A stretch of 64,000 nucleotides of DNA from an uncultured Methylococcaceae bacterium (GTDB lineage: Bacteria; Pseudomonadota; Gammaproteobacteria; Methylococcales; Methylomonadaceae), in contig CAIYRS010000115.1 of assembly GCA_903928685.1 (NCBI GenBank), positions 1 to 64,000 on the forward strand, read 5' to 3'. Both the position numbers and the translations under genes were made by a program. Shown here in pieces: positions 18,705-28,050 of this stretch. Position 1 is the first letter of the stretch. Every line of letters starts with the position of its first letter. The notes under the pieces are model-generated. The model was not told where the DNA came from. It searched no databases and worked only from the letters and a program-made list of their open reading frames with translations.

Positions 18705-19616
18705 GTGGACAAACTAACCAGCATGAACGTTTTCGTACGTGTAGCCAAAGCAGGCAGTTTTGCCGGTGGGGCGCGTGAATTGGATATTTCCCGCGCCATG
18801 GCGACTAAGCATATTATGCAATTAGAAAGCAGCTTGGGTACGCGCTTATTCAATCGGACTACCCGCAGTTTAAGTTTGACCGATGTTGGCGCATCCTATT
18901 TAGAGCGTTGCCAGCAGGTGCTCCAAGATGTTGATGAAATGGAGGCTGCCGTCACGCATTTACAAACTGAGCCGCGAGGCGTGCTAAAAATTAGCGCGCC
19001 ACCAGTGATTGGCGCAACCCACATCACTAGTGCAATTGCCGAATTTATCAAGATACATTCTGACTTGACCGTCGATTTGATCTTGCAATCCAGCCCAGGC
19101 GATATGATCGATGAAGGTATAGACATCGCCATTTACTTGGGTGCACTGGATGACACCAGCATGGTTGCCCGAAAGCTTGCCAGTTCATCAATGATAGTTT
19201 GCGGTTCACCCGACTATCTGGCACGTCACGGTATCCCAGAAAAGCCAGAAGATTTATATGAACACAGTTGCCTAGTGAATTGGGCGAGTGCCCCGCGCAA
19301 TAAATGGCATTTTAAAAGTGATTCGGGCAACGTCACCATCCCAGTTACCGGGCGTATGCAAGCCAATGTCGCCGATGCCTTACGCTTAGCGGCTATCGAA
19401 GGCTTAGGTTTGGTGATGTTGGCATCCTACGTAGTCAGTCGGGATATAGAAAAAGGCAAACTAAAACCAGTCTTAGAAAACTACACCTTGCCGCCACTAG
19501 ACATCCATGCCGTCTATCCTCACAGAAAATATTTATCAGCCAAAGTTAGGCGGTTTTTGGAGTTTTTACAGGTTTGGTTAGGGCCAAGAGTCAGTATGCC
19601 TAGCATCGATTCTTGA
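18705..19616 (+). CDS. LysR family transcriptional regulator
   Basis: DNA-binding regulator. The N-terminal winged helix (1-60) shows the LysR pattern FVRVAKAGSFAGGARELDIS and LGTRLFNRTTRSLSLTDVG; the rest is a periplasmic-binding-type effector domain with VDLILQSSPGDMIDEGIDIA. 303 residues is typical. The start is GTG with GAGGAG 5 bases upstream. The nearest divergent gene is the 50-residue membrane ORF, a possible target. The subgroup resembles the DsdC/AaeR-like group with unknown ligand. Confidence 0.93.
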   Translation: MDKLTSMNVFVRVAKAGSFAGGARELDISRAMATKHIMQLESSLGTRLFNRTTRSLSLTDVGASYLERCQQVLQDVDEMEAAVTHLQTEPRGVLKISAPPVIGATHITSAIAEFIKIHSDLTVDLILQSSPGDMIDEGIDIAIYLGALDDTSMVARKLASSSMIVCGSPDYLARHGIPEKPEDLYEHSCLVNWASAPRNKWHFKSDSGNVTIPVTGRMQANVADALRLAAIEGLGLVMLASYVVSRDIEKGKLKPVLENYTLPPLDIHAVYPHRKYLSAKVRRFLEFLQVWLGPRVSMPSIDS

Positions 19617-19898
19617 CCATATCTGAATGGATGCGATAATAGGCGGATTACTCTGTTGGCTAGTCGAATTATCTTGCTAAACGGCTGAATCCGCATCATG
19701 TTGATAATTAACGTCTTGCCAGCTATCAATTTGCAAACCTAACCGATAGCTAATCATATACTGTCAATTCGCCGCACTAAATACCAAATAGAAATGGCTT
19801 GAGCCAATAGCTTGTGTTTTTTCTGCCTAGGTTTTTTGTTGATTGTGTTCTGGCACATCAGCAGTCTAATTTATTTATAACTCTCAAGAGAAATCCAA

Positions 19899-21710
19899 GT
19901 GATTGAAAAATTAAGAAACATCGCCATCATCGCTCACGTTGACCACGGTAAGACGACCTTGGTTGACAAATTGCTCCAACAATCAGGCACGTTCGCCGCA
20001 CATGCTAAAGTGACTGAACGGATGATGGACTCCAACGACATTGAAAAAGAACGTGGCATTACCATCTTGGCAAAAAACACCGCCTTAGATTGGAACGGCT
20101 ACCATATCAACATCGTTGACACCCCAGGCCATGCTGACTTTGGTGGTGAAGTAGAGCGCGTTTTGTCGATGGTCGATTCGGTTTTGTTGTTAGTTGATGC
20201 GGTTGATGGCCCCATGCCACAAACCCGTTTCGTTACCCAAAAAGCTTTTGCTTTAGGCTTGAAACCGATTGTCGTCATCAACAAAATTGACCGTCCAGGC
20301 GCTCGCCCTGATTGGGTTGTTGACCAAACCTTTGATTTATTTGATCGTTTAGGCGCAACTGACGAACAATTAGATTTCCCTATCGTTTACGCTTCGGCAA
20401 TCAACGGTTACGCAGGCTTGGAACACACCATTACCGGTGGCGACATGACCCCGTTGTTTGAAACCATCGTGTCGAAAGTAAATCCACCGCCAGTTGATAT
20501 TGATGGCCCGTTTCAAATGCAGGTCTCCAGCCTTGATTACAACACCTATGTGGGCGTAATTGGCGTAGGCCGTATCCAACGCGGCACCATTAAACCCAAC
20601 CAACAATTGGTGATTGTTAACCGCGAAGGCGTTGAACGTAAAGGCCGTATGCTACAAATTTACGGTTTCCACGGTTTAGAACGCGTTGAAGTCACCGAAG
20701 CACGCGCGGGCGACATCATTGCCTTTGCTGGTATCGAAAAATTAGAAATTTCAGACACCATCTGTAACCCAGAAGCGGTTGAAATCATGAAGCCATTGTC
20801 AGTTGATGAACCGACTGTGACTATGACTTTCCAAGTCAACAATTCCCCGTTTGCTGGCAGGGAAGGTAAATTTGTCACTACTCGGCAAATTCGTGACCGT
20901 CTGGAAAAAGAGTTGCAACATAACGTCGCCTTAAAAGTTGAAGATACCGCTGACCCTGATAAATTTAAAGTATCTGGTCGTGGCGAATTGCATTTATCGG
21001 TGTTGATCGAAAACATGCGCCGCGAAGGCTTTGAAATGGGTGTGTCGCGTCCAGAAGTTATCCTGAAAGAAATTGATGGCAAAAAATGCGAACCCTTCGA
21101 AATGGTTACTATCGAAGTGGAAGAAGAGCATCAAGGCTCCATCATGGAAAAATTGGGCGACCGCAAAGGTGATTTGACCAATATGGTGCCCGATGGCAAA
21201 GGCCGAATCCGTTTGGAATACATGATGCCGTCACGTGGCTTGATTGGTTTCCAAACAGAATTCATGACCGCAACCTCAGGTTCAGGCTTGCTGTACCACG
21301 TTTTCGACCATTACGGCCCAATGAAAGCAGGCGAAGTCGGCAGTCGCCAACGTGGTGTAATGATTTCTATGGTAGCGGGTAAAGCGGTGACTTATTCATT
21401 GCATCCTTTACAAGAACGTGGCGAATTGTTGTTAGTCAACGGCGATGAAGTTTACGAAGGCATGTTAGTTGGCCTGCATTCACGCAGTAATGACCTGTGT
21501 GTTAACCCATGTAAACCTAAGCAGTTAACCAACGTCCGCGCTTCCGGTACAGATGAAAGTTTAGTGCTGGCCCGTATCCAAAAATTGACCTTGGAACAAG
21601 CGTTGGAATTTATTGCGGAAGATGAATTGGTAGAAGTTACGCCTAAATCGATTCGTTTGCGTAAGAAGTTGTTGACGGAAAATGAGCGTAAACGCGCATC
21701 GAAAAATTAA
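19899..21710 (+). CDS. typA: Ribosome-associated GTPase TypA/BipA
   Basis: Translational GTPase needed for ribosome assembly and growth at low temperature. G1 [11 protein letters not shown]2 region RGITI, G3 [10 protein letters not shown] and G4 [10 protein letters not shown] are all present, followed by EF-G-like domains II, III and V and the BipA-specific C-terminal domain ([32 protein letters not shown]). 603 residues is standard. The start codon is GTG, with a weak upstream ribosome site. Monocistronic by spacing. Confidence 0.97.
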   Translation: MIEKLRNIAIIAHVDHGKTTLVDKLLQQSGTFAAHAKVTERMMDSNDIEKERGITILAKNTALDWNGYHINIVDTPGHADFGGEVERVLSMVDSVLLLVDAVDGPMPQTRFVTQKAFALGLKPIVVINKIDRPGARPDWVVDQTFDLFDRLGATDEQLDFPIVYASAINGYAGLEHTITGGDMTPLFETIVSKVNPPPVDIDGPFQMQVSSLDYNTYVGVIGVGRIQRGTIKPNQQLVIVNREGVERKGRMLQIYGFHGLERVEVTEARAGDIIAFAGIEKLEISDTICNPEAVEIMKPLSVDEPTVTMTFQVNNSPFAGREGKFVTTRQIRDRLEKELQHNVALKVEDTADPDKFKVSGRGELHLSVLIENMRREGFEMGVSRPEVILKEIDGKKCEPFEMVTIEVEEEHQGSIMEKLGDRKGDLTNMVPDGKGRIRLEYMMPSRGLIGFQTEFMTATSGSGLLYHVFDHYGPMKAGEVGSRQRGVMISMVAGKAVTYSLHPLQERGELLLVNGDEVYEGMLVGLHSRSNDLCVNPCKPKQLTNVRASGTDESLVLARIQKLTLEQALEFIAEDELVEVTPKSIRLRKKLLTENERKRASKN

Positions 21711-21727
21711 AGTTTTTGGATAAACCT

Positions 21728-21750
21728 ATGTGGGCGGTTTTCGCCCACAT
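21728..21750 (+). terminator. Hairpin after typA
   Basis: ATGTGGGCG (21728-21736) pairs with CGCCCACAT (21742-21750) around GTTTT. It lies 18 bases after the typA stop and just before the HicB-like gene. It lacks a T-tract on the plus strand, so termination is possible but not sure. Confidence 0.5.
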
Positions 21751-21767
21751 CTTGAGGTAAACCCGCT

Positions 21768-21953
21768 ATGAAACTAAAAGTTGTTATCCATGATGCTGAG
21801 GAAGGCGGTTTCTGGGCGGAAGTTCCCTCTATAACAGGTTGCGCTACCCAAGGAGACACTTACGAACAATTGATTGCCAATATTTATGAGGCAGTTGAGG
21901 CTTGCTTTAGTATTGATCTTGATTCTTTCTATGAAAGCAGCTGGTGTCGTTGA
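21768..21953 (+). CDS. HicB-like antitoxin domain protein, short or truncated
   Basis: A 61-residue protein with the partial RNase H-like HicB fold: [27 protein letters not shown] is split by the typical [10 protein letters not shown] pattern, then [19 protein letters not shown]. After residue 50 the sequence ends abruptly in SFYESSWCR, unlike the usual C-terminus. The +1 frame stays open to a stop at 21970-21972, four bases before the next ATG, so a frameshift near the end is possible. Followed by a second antitoxin-like gene and a HicA-like gene. Confidence 0.75.
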   Translation: MKLKVVIHDAEEGGFWAEVPSITGCATQGDTYEQLIANIYEAVEACFSIDLDSFYESSWCR

Positions 21954-21975
21954 AAAAGTTTTTAATCGGTGAAAC

Positions 21976-22182
21976 ATGAACGAAATAATTTTCCTAGTTG
22001 AAGAAGCACCTGAAGGCGGTTTTATTGCTAGAGCTTTAGGCGCATCTATGTTCACCCAAGCTGATGATATAAATGAGTTGCATCAAAACTTGCGGGAAGC
22101 GGTAGATTGTCATTTCGAACCGATGAATAAGCCTAAAATCATCCGTTTACATTTTGTCCGTGAAGAAGTGATTGCGGCGTGA
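21976..22182 (+). CDS. HicB-like small protein (second antitoxin candidate)
   Basis: A 68-residue HicB/DUF1902-like protein. The pattern FLVEEAPEGGFIARALG and the helix DDINELHQNLREAVDCHF match the HicB N-terminal fold, and it ends KIIRLHFVREEVIAA. It overlaps the HicA-like toxin gene by 4 bases, as expected for a translationally coupled antitoxin. A GGTGA ribosome site lies just before the ATG. It is probably the cognate antitoxin of the downstream toxin. Confidence 0.82.
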   Translation: MNEIIFLVEEAPEGGFIARALGASMFTQADDINELHQNLREAVDCHFEPMNKPKIIRLHFVREEVIAA

Positions 22183-22418
22183 AATTGCCCCGTGATATAT
22201 CCGGTTTGGAATTGGCAAACAAATTAACTGTATTGGGTTATGACGTCACTCGCCAGAACGGTAGCCACATTCGCTTAACAACGCTGCGGAATGGCGAGCA
22301 TCATATTACTGTGCCCCAACATGTTCCGTTAAAAGTAGGAACTTTTTCGGCAATTTTGAATGATGTCGCCAAACATTTTTCAATAAGCCGGGATGAATTG
22401 TTGCAACAATTGTTTTAA
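22179..22418 (+). CDS. HicA-like mRNA interferase toxin
   Basis: A 79-residue dsRBD-fold protein of the HicA type. The catalytic-histidine region RQNGSHIRLTT is at about residues 25-35, with LANKLTVLGYDV before it and the second strand/helix VPQHVPLKVGTFSAILNDV after it. HicA proteins cleave mRNA in a ribosome-independent way. The order is antitoxin then toxin, overlapping by 4 bases, the reverse of the classical hicA-hicB order. Located just upstream of hisB. Confidence 0.88.
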   Translation: MKLPRDISGLELANKLTVLGYDVTRQNGSHIRLTTLRNGEHHITVPQHVPLKVGTFSAILNDVAKHFSISRDELLQQLF

Positions 22419-22443
22419 TTAATAATGAGTTTTAAGCCAAACC

Positions 22444-23037
22444 ATGACCCCACGCACCGCCACCGTAGAGCGCAACACGCTCGAAACCCAAATTAAAATA
22501 GCCATTAATGTCGATGGCACAGGCCAAGCTAGTTTTACCACCGGCGTGCCATTCCTTGACCATATGCTCGACCAAATTGCCCGCCACGGTTTAATCGATA
22601 TGGACATCGTCGCCCACGGCGATTTGCAAATTGACGCGCACCACACCGTGGAAGATGTTGGCATTACCCTAGGCCAAGCGGTTGCGAAAGCCATTGGCGA
22701 TAAAAAAGGCATTGTCCGTTACGGTCATTCTTATGTGCCGCTGGATGAAGCCTTGTCGCGGGTGGTCGTGGATTTTTCCGGTCGCCCCGGTTTGCATTAC
22801 AACGTCACTTTTCCCCGTGGCATGATCGGTTCGTTTGATGTCGATTTATTCCGCGAATTTTTTCAAGGTTTCGTCAATCACGCAGGATTAACCTTGCACA
22901 TTGACAACCTGAAAGGTGTCAATGCCCACCATATCGCCGAAACGGTGTTTAAAGCCTTTGGGCGCGCGCTGCGGGTGGCGATGACTGCCGATGAACGCAT
23001 GGCAGGCATTATGCCATCAACAAAAGGGTCGCTTTAA
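22444..23037 (+). CDS. hisB: Imidazoleglycerol-phosphate dehydratase HisB
   Basis: Catalyses the sixth step of histidine synthesis. Manganese-binding histidine motifs are clear: [22 protein letters not shown], and the second repeat [17 protein letters not shown]. The 197-residue monofunctional form (no phosphatase domain) is normal outside the enterics. First his gene of the group hisB-hisH-hisA-hisF-hisI; a repeat element separates it from hisH. Confidence 0.97.
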   Translation: MTPRTATVERNTLETQIKIAINVDGTGQASFTTGVPFLDHMLDQIARHGLIDMDIVAHGDLQIDAHHTVEDVGITLGQAVAKAIGDKKGIVRYGHSYVPLDEALSRVVVDFSGRPGLHYNVTFPRGMIGSFDVDLFREFFQGFVNHAGLTLHIDNLKGVNAHHIAETVFKAFGRALRVAMTADERMAGIMPSTKGSL

Positions 23038-23045
23038 GCGACTGT

Positions 23046-23193
23046 TGATTGTCCACGAAAGCCAACAGTAGGCGCAGTAGGCGACACGAAATTTACGAAA
23101 AATGTGCAACACACTAACGCGTTTGCTCTGTTAAACCTTTAAAAAATTAAAATGTTAATTTCGTGCTTTTCGTGTCTTTCGTGGACAAAAATC
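23046..23193. repeat. Dispersed repeat B (CACGAAAA type), copy 1
   Basis: Bounded by the inverted ends GTCCACGAAAG (23051-23061) and CTTTCGTGGAC (23176-23186), with more CACGAAA/TTTCGTG motifs inside. It occupies most of the hisB-hisH gap. A second element with the same kind of ends is at 41228-41427. No ORF inside. Confidence 0.75.
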
Positions 23194-23223
23194 ATCTATA
23201 ACCTCATCCTTAACTGAGTCGAT

Positions 23224-23859
23224 ATGTCATCTGTTGCTGTAATTGATTATGGAATGGGCAATTTGCATTCAATTGCCAAAGCCTTGCAACACGCCTCGCC
23301 TGAAACCACGGTCATCGTCACCGCTGACACCCAAACAATTTTGCAAGCTGACCGCGTGGTATTCCCAGGCGTTGGCGCAATCCGCGAGTGTATGCAGGCG
23401 CTGCAACAAACAGGCTTGGATGACGTTATCCAAACCGTCGCCAAAACCAAGCCTTTATTAGGCATTTGTTTAGGGATGCAAGCCTTGCTGACCGATAGTG
23501 CCGAAAACGGGCATAACACCTGCCTCAATATTTTTCCCGGACATGTGCTGCGCTTTGCTGACGATTTGCAGGATGCTGACGGCTTACGCCTGAAAATCCC
23601 GCACATGGGTTGGAATCAAGTCCGGCAAAATCCACACGCTTTATGGCAAGACATTCCCCAAGACAGCCGCTTTTATTTTGTCCATAGCTATTACGCGCAG
23701 CCAGAAGATGCGAAAGTGATAGCCGCGACGAGTGAATATCCCACGCCGTTCGCCTGTGCATTAGCGCAAGATAATGTCTTTGCCGTACAATTCCACCCCG
23801 AAAAAAGCCAAGCCGTAGGCTTGCAATTGCTAAACAATTTTTTGCACTGGGATGTGTAG
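23224..23859 (+). CDS. hisH: Imidazole glycerol phosphate synthase, glutaminase subunit HisH
   Basis: Class I glutamine amidotransferase that feeds ammonia to HisF. The nucleophile elbow LLGICLGMQALL (catalytic Cys) and the His/Glu pair in FHPEKSQ are present; the start VAVIDYGMGNLHSI is typical. 211 residues. It is separated from hisA by about 110 bases that hold a GC-rich hairpin, and its partner hisF lies 1.6 kb downstream in the same direction. Confidence 0.97.
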   Translation: MSSVAVIDYGMGNLHSIAKALQHASPETTVIVTADTQTILQADRVVFPGVGAIRECMQALQQTGLDDVIQTVAKTKPLLGICLGMQALLTDSAENGHNTCLNIFPGHVLRFADDLQDADGLRLKIPHMGWNQVRQNPHALWQDIPQDSRFYFVHSYYAQPEDAKVIAATSEYPTPFACALAQDNVFAVQFHPEKSQAVGLQLLNNFLHWDV

Positions 23860-23861
23860 CG

Positions 23862-23926
23862 GCGCGGGTTCCCTACCCGCCGCCGCACTTCCGCCATCCG
23901 TGGCGGTCGGCGGTGGGGATTTTCTT
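23862..23926 (+). repeat. GC-rich palindromic repeat between hisH and hisA
   Basis: A REP-like segment with CCGCC/GGCGG stems (CCGCCATCCGTGGCGG core) fills much of the gap. It may form a stable hairpin in the his transcript. No other copy was seen in the window and there is no T-tract. Confidence 0.5.
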
Positions 23927-23967
23927 GTTTCCACCACCATGCCCGTTTTAACTGAGGAAGTTTTTTT

Positions 23968-24702
23968 ATGTTGTTGATACCCGCGATTGATTTAAAAGAA
24001 GGTAAATGTGTGCGCCTGCGTCAAGGCCGCATGGAAGATGACACAGTATTTTCTGATGATCCGGTGGCAGTAGCAGGGCGTTGGGTACAAGCGGGCGCCA
24101 AGCGTCTGCATCTGGTGGATTTGGACGGCGCATTTGCTGGCAAACCACGCAATGCCGATGTCATCCACGCCATTGTTGAAGCTTACCCTGGCCTTATCGT
24201 ACAAATCGGTGGCGGTATCCGCGATGAAGAAACTATCGAAGCCTATTTAAATGCGGGTGTTGAATACGTCATCATCGGCACCAAAGCCGTTAACGAACCT
24301 CATTTTGTCCGCGATATAGCCTTGGAATATCCACGTCGCATCATCGTTGGCCTCGATGCTAAAGACGGCAAAGTAGCGATTGACGGCTGGTCAAAGCTTT
24401 CGAAACATGACGTCATTGATCTGGCACAACATTTTGAAGCCGACGGCGTAGAAGCCATCATTTACACCGACATCAGCCGCGATGGCATGATGCAAGGTGT
24501 CAACGTCGAAGCCACCGCCCGTTTGGCACGGGCCATCAAAATTCCCGTGATTGCCTCCGGCGGCATCACAAATCTGGATGATATTCGCGCGTTAGGCGAG
24601 TTCGCCCACGAAGGGATTATGGGTGCAATCACCGGACGCGCAATTTATGAAGGCACGCTGGATTTTGAAGAGGGGCAGAAAATTGCAGAAGCTTATTCAT
24701 GA
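23968..24702 (+). CDS. hisA: Phosphoribosylformimino-AICAR-phosphate isomerase HisA
   Basis: TIM-barrel isomerase of the fourth histidine step. The start [17 protein letters not shown], the first catalytic Asp in that motif, [12 protein letters not shown], the phosphate-binding [12 protein letters not shown], and the second half with [14 protein letters not shown] and [13 protein letters not shown] are all seen. 244 residues. Its stop overlaps the start of the HEPN gene (ATGA at 24699-24702). Confidence 0.97.
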   Translation: MLLIPAIDLKEGKCVRLRQGRMEDDTVFSDDPVAVAGRWVQAGAKRLHLVDLDGAFAGKPRNADVIHAIVEAYPGLIVQIGGGIRDEETIEAYLNAGVEYVIIGTKAVNEPHFVRDIALEYPRRIIVGLDAKDGKVAIDGWSKLSKHDVIDLAQHFEADGVEAIIYTDISRDGMMQGVNVEATARLARAIKIPVIASGGITNLDDIRALGEFAHEGIMGAITGRAIYEGTLDFEEGQKIAEAYS

Positions 24703-25178
24703 GAAATGCGGCTGAAATACAGCAGTTGGCTAAAGCGCGATTAGAAGAGGCGGATATATTGTGCGAGGCTGGTAAGTATGATGGTGCGTTTTATTTGGCT
24801 GGATATAGTGTTGAACTGATGTTAAAAGCCAAAATTTGTGAAAATTTTGGTATTGATGCTTTATTTGACGAAAGCTTGCAAAAGCCTTATGGCATTAAAA
24901 CCGTCAGGGACTCCGTCAAAAAACATGATATTAGGGTGTTGTTCATTTATAGCGGGCTGTTAATTGAATTTCAAAAAGCAAAAGCGCGTAAACAGAAACT
25001 GATGACAGCCTATAGTTATTTGATTAAGGCATCAGGACAAGACACAAAAGAAGATACCTTATGGAGCGAACAGGTTAGATATTTGCCCATCGGCTCTAAA
25101 AAACAGCAAGAAGTCCAAGAGCTTATTGAATTGTTAAAAGATGATGAAGGGTTATTGAAATGGATAAGAGACAATTAA
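24699..25178 (+). CDS. HEPN domain protein inside the his operon
   Basis: A 159-residue all-helical protein. The stretch [20 protein letters not shown] (about 32-51) is a strong HEPN signature, and Arg70 and His76 (VRDSVKKHD) fit the R-x(4-6)-H motif of HEPN ribonucleases. HEPN proteins are often toxins or RNA-cutting parts of conflict systems, usually with a nucleotidyltransferase partner; here the partner is a different, unknown protein. It overlaps hisA by 4 bases and the next ORF by 19 bases, so it is translated with the his genes. Activity is inferred, not shown. Confidence 0.85.
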   Translation: MRNAAEIQQLAKARLEEADILCEAGKYDGAFYLAGYSVELMLKAKICENFGIDALFDESLQKPYGIKTVRDSVKKHDIRVLFIYSGLLIEFQKAKARKQKLMTAYSYLIKASGQDTKEDTLWSEQVRYLPIGSKKQQEVQELIELLKDDEGLLKWIRDN

Positions 25179-25477
25179 CGTCAGAGCTGGAAGCTTTCAA
25201 ACAAGCATGTATTCATGAAGGCTGTATCCGCGCAGATAATGAATATGGTTTTGAGTTTGAAGAAACCTATCCAGGCATATTTATTATTAATGTCAACGCT
25301 ACAAAAGTTTGGTTAGATAGTAAATACAATGTCTCCGCATTAAATGATCTGATCGGATTGCTTTATAGAACAACCGAGCCTGAAACACGAGAAAGTATCC
25401 TTACTCTCCGGCTGTGCCAAGAAGACGAATTTAACCCAGTTACCTACGATAGCCTACCACCCCCAAAAGCCGCATGA
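25160..25477 (+). CDS. Unknown 105-residue acidic protein paired with the HEPN gene
   Basis: Overlaps the HEPN gene by 19 bases and hisF by 4 (ATGA), so the two unknown genes behave as a coupled pair. The protein is acidic ([23 protein letters not shown]), with an apparent alpha-beta-beta-alpha pattern: helix ([13 protein letters not shown]), strands ([14 protein letters not shown]), helix ([12 protein letters not shown]). It has no nucleotidyltransferase motif (no GSxxxG...D-x-D). I do not recognise the family; its position suggests an antitoxin or regulator of the HEPN protein, which is inference. Confidence 0.75.
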   Translation: MDKRQLTSELEAFKQACIHEGCIRADNEYGFEFEETYPGIFIINVNATKVWLDSKYNVSALNDLIGLLYRTTEPETRESILTLRLCQEDEFNPVTYDSLPPPKAA

Positions 25478-26247
25478 CCCTAGCCAAACGCATCATACCC
25501 TGCCTAGACGTAGACAACGGTCGCGTCGTTAAAGGCGTAAAGTTCGTAGACATCCGCGACGCTGGCGATCCGGTTGAAATCGCCCGCCGTTACGACCGTG
25601 AAGGCGCGGACGAAATCACCTTCCTCGACATCACCGCCACCCACGACAACCGCGACACCATCGTCCATGTGGTCGAACAAGTCGCCAGCGAAGTGTTTAT
25701 CCCGCTGACTGTTGGCGGTGGTATTCGTGTCTTGGAAGACATACGCCGTATGCTCAATGCTGGTGCAGACAAAGTTGGCATCAACAGTGCCGCAGTGTTT
25801 CGCCCCGAATTTGTCCAAGAAGCCGCCGACCGCTTTGGCTCGCAATGTATCGTGGTTGCCATCGACGCCAAAAAAGTCAGCCAAGCAGGCGAAGCAGACC
25901 GTTGGGAAATCTTCACCCACGGCGGACGTAAATCCACAGGCATCAACGCTATAGAATGGGCGGAAAAAATGGTCGCCTACGGGGCAGGGGAGATACTGCT
26001 GACCAGCATGGATCGCGACGGCACCCGCGAAGGCTTCGATTTGCCCTTAACCCGCGCCATTAGCGAAGCCGTCGCCGTGCCAGTGATTGCCTCCGGCGGC
26101 GTTGGCAACTTGGATCATCTGGCAGATGGCGTTATCCAAGGCAAAGCCGATGCGGTACTGGCGGCGAGCATTTTCCATTTCGCCGAATATACCGTGCAAC
26201 AAGCCAAAGAACATATGCGAAGCCGTGGTATTGAGGTGCGCTTATGA
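25474..26247 (+). CDS. hisF: Imidazole glycerol phosphate synthase, cyclase subunit HisF
   Basis: TIM-barrel cyclase that joins PRFAR and ammonia from HisH. The start [18 protein letters not shown] with the catalytic Asp, [25 protein letters not shown] and [15 protein letters not shown] (second catalytic Asp) are all present. 257 residues. Its start overlaps the unknown 105-residue gene, and its stop overlaps hisI (ATGA), so five genes from hisA to hisI are translationally linked. Confidence 0.98.
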   Translation: MTLAKRIIPCLDVDNGRVVKGVKFVDIRDAGDPVEIARRYDREGADEITFLDITATHDNRDTIVHVVEQVASEVFIPLTVGGGIRVLEDIRRMLNAGADKVGINSAAVFRPEFVQEAADRFGSQCIVVAIDAKKVSQAGEADRWEIFTHGGRKSTGINAIEWAEKMVAYGAGEILLTSMDRDGTREGFDLPLTRAISEAVAVPVIASGGVGNLDHLADGVIQGKADAVLAASIFHFAEYTVQQAKEHMRSRGIEVRL

Positions 26248-26636
26248 GCGACGCTTGGCTAGATGAAATACGCTGGACTAGCGACGGCTTAATCCCCGTC
26301 ATCGCCCAACAAACTGGCAGCGGCAGGGTGGTGATGTTCGCGTGGATGAACCGGGAATCCCTCGCCTTAACCGCCCAAGAAGGCTATGCCGTGTACTGGT
26401 CACGTTCGCGCGGCAAACTGTGGCGTAAAGGTGAAGAATCCGGACATCGGCAAAAAGTCATCAGTATCCAACTCGATTGCGATGAAGATGTGATTTTGCT
26501 GGAAATTGAACAAGAAGGCGGCATCGCCTGCCACACCGGACGGCAAAGCTGTTTTTATCGGCAATTGGTTGATGGGCAATGGCAAGCCGTTGATCCCGTT
26601 TTGAAAAATCCTGAAGAAATATATCCCGCAGCTTGA
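26244..26636 (+). CDS. hisI: Phosphoribosyl-AMP cyclohydrolase HisI
   Basis: Zinc enzyme of the third histidine step. Recognisable motifs: [33 protein letters not shown] and the metal-binding [15 protein letters not shown] and [10 protein letters not shown]. The 130-residue form has no fused HisE domain, and no hisE gene follows in the window. Last gene of the his group; the convergent DUF1877 gene ends 51 bases away. Confidence 0.96.
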   Translation: MSDAWLDEIRWTSDGLIPVIAQQTGSGRVVMFAWMNRESLALTAQEGYAVYWSRSRGKLWRKGEESGHRQKVISIQLDCDEDVILLEIEQEGGIACHTGRQSCFYRQLVDGQWQAVDPVLKNPEEIYPAA

Positions 26637-26686
26637 GTTTGGTGAAAAGCGCACACCAGTAAAATATCAACATCATGATTATTGGT

Positions 26687-27181
26687 TTAGCAAAGCCAAA
26701 GCACTGCGCCATCACCATTTTCAGCAGTTTGCTGATAAAAAAACACCATTTGACGATAGTTTTCCAGTAGATATTCAAGAGCTTCATACCCGTCCCTTAC
26801 CCAAATACCCGTTGGATATATCTCTGCCGCTTCCATCGCTTCCGGCAAAAACTGTTCACAAAAATGCGTTTCATCAAGTTCAGATAGCGAAGTAGCCACC
26901 GCTTTTACTTGCTGTGCTGTTAGAAAACGCGCTGGCCCATAACCGACATCATCACCAACTTCTTCACCACCAAGAACGGCTAAGGCAAACGCCATCTGCT
27001 GTTGTCCGATTTGAGACAACATAAAATGGATGCCATGCCAGGCTTTATCTATATCCATATAACCAGGCGGTTCGTAAGCACCGTCGTTTGGATACAGATA
27101 ATCTTCAATTTGATCAGGATGGTTTTTTAGTTCCAGTAAAGTTTCAGCATTTACTGGTGCAAAACACGCCGTCATCCCCAT
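26687..27181 (-). CDS. DUF1877 family protein (YfbM-like)
   Basis: A 164-residue soluble protein starting MGMTACFAPVNAETLLEL and containing DIDKAWHGIHFML, LGGEEVGDDVGYGPARFL and a YPTGIWVRDGYEALEYL helix, the pattern of the DUF1877/YfbM family. The function is unknown. AGGAG lies before the ATG. It is downstream of the 257-residue gene on the same strand, 31 bases apart. Confidence 0.88.
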   Translation of the reverse strand: MGMTACFAPVNAETLLELKNHPDQIEDYLYPNDGAYEPPGYMDIDKAWHGIHFMLSQIGQQQMAFALAVLGGEEVGDDVGYGPARFLTAQQVKAVATSLSELDETHFCEQFLPEAMEAAEIYPTGIWVRDGYEALEYLLENYRQMVFFYQQTAENGDGAVLWLC

Positions 27182-27212
27182 AAAAAACTCCTAAGTGATT
27201 AAATCGCAGATA

Positions 27213-27986
27213 TTAATTATCAAAGTGCTGGTCAATTTCCTTAGCAATGGCTTCTTTATTTATAAAAACCACTTTCTCAGCATCAAACGCCATTTCAATC
27301 TCAGTGCAATGCCCGCTTGCTTCAAGAAAAGTCATCGTATTAGTTCGTCTATCTTTCGGCAAAATGCCAATATGTGCTTGGTCGCCAAGTCCCGATTTGA
27401 ATATCAACGTCTTTTGGCATGCGGTATGAAGTGTTGCTTGGGAAGGTAGCTGTTGGCCTCGCCAATTTAATACAGAAAAAACAGGTTCGATGCTTTTTTC
27501 AAGTTCAATAAAGCCGACTAAGGCAAACAATGCCTTATTGCCACTTGGAAGTGCCATAAAAAACAAAGTGCCAAGTGGCTCGCTAGTGCGTATTTTTTTG
27601 GGTTTGGGTTTTGATATTTTGATGAGTTTTGGGGCGGGCTGATTGGAAAGTAAACGTGATGCTAATGCGCCCAAGATTTTCTGGCGTGTTTTTGCATCAA
27701 TTGGTGAATCCCGTTCCCAAACAAACACATCACCACCTTCTTCGATTAATTTCAGTGCTTGGGATTTAAGGCTTTCAGTAAGCCGTCCGTATTTCCAAGC
27801 GGTATCTGCCAATGCAAAATAAACTAAGCATGCAATTTCTTTATCGTCTAGCAGCTCGGCATAGTTCAGCAAAATGCGTTCATAAGCTTCGGTATCAGAA
27901 AACCCATACTTTAGATTTGATATATAGCTATCTCGCACATCGCAAGTGGTGTCGTCTGAGTAAAGTGCAGTTCCCCATGTACCCAT
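27213..27986 (-). CDS. Unknown protein with MGTWGT (DUF4259-like) N-terminus
   Basis: 257 residues. The N-terminus MGTWGTALYSDDTTCDVRDSY is of the kind found in many uncharacterised bacterial proteins (DUF4259-like), followed by a helical part (CLVYFALADTAWKYGRL, FVWERDSPIDAKTRQKIL). A basic, proline-rich linker near residues 120-135 leads to a C-terminal alpha/beta domain. Some proteins with this start are immunity-like, but nothing here proves that. Lies between the DUF1877 gene and the large exported protein, all on the minus strand. Confidence 0.75.
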   Translation of the reverse strand: MGTWGTALYSDDTTCDVRDSYISNLKYGFSDTEAYERILLNYAELLDDKEIACLVYFALADTAWKYGRLTESLKSQALKLIEEGGDVFVWERDSPIDAKTRQKILGALASRLLSNQPAPKLIKISKPKPKKIRTSEPLGTLFFMALPSGNKALFALVGFIELEKSIEPVFSVLNWRGQQLPSQATLHTACQKTLIFKSGLGDQAHIGILPKDRRTNTMTFLEASGHCTEIEMAFDAEKVVFINKEAIAKEIDQHFDN

Positions 27987-28050
27987 ATTTTATGGCTCTA
28001 TGTTAATTGTTGATTTTAGATTAAATCTGTTAGTAATCGGATTTGAATAA

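Noticed and set aside
26461-26787. Minus-strand ORF of 108 codons over the end of hisI and DUF1877
   Set aside because: Overlaps two real genes, no family pattern, composition unlike the neighbours.
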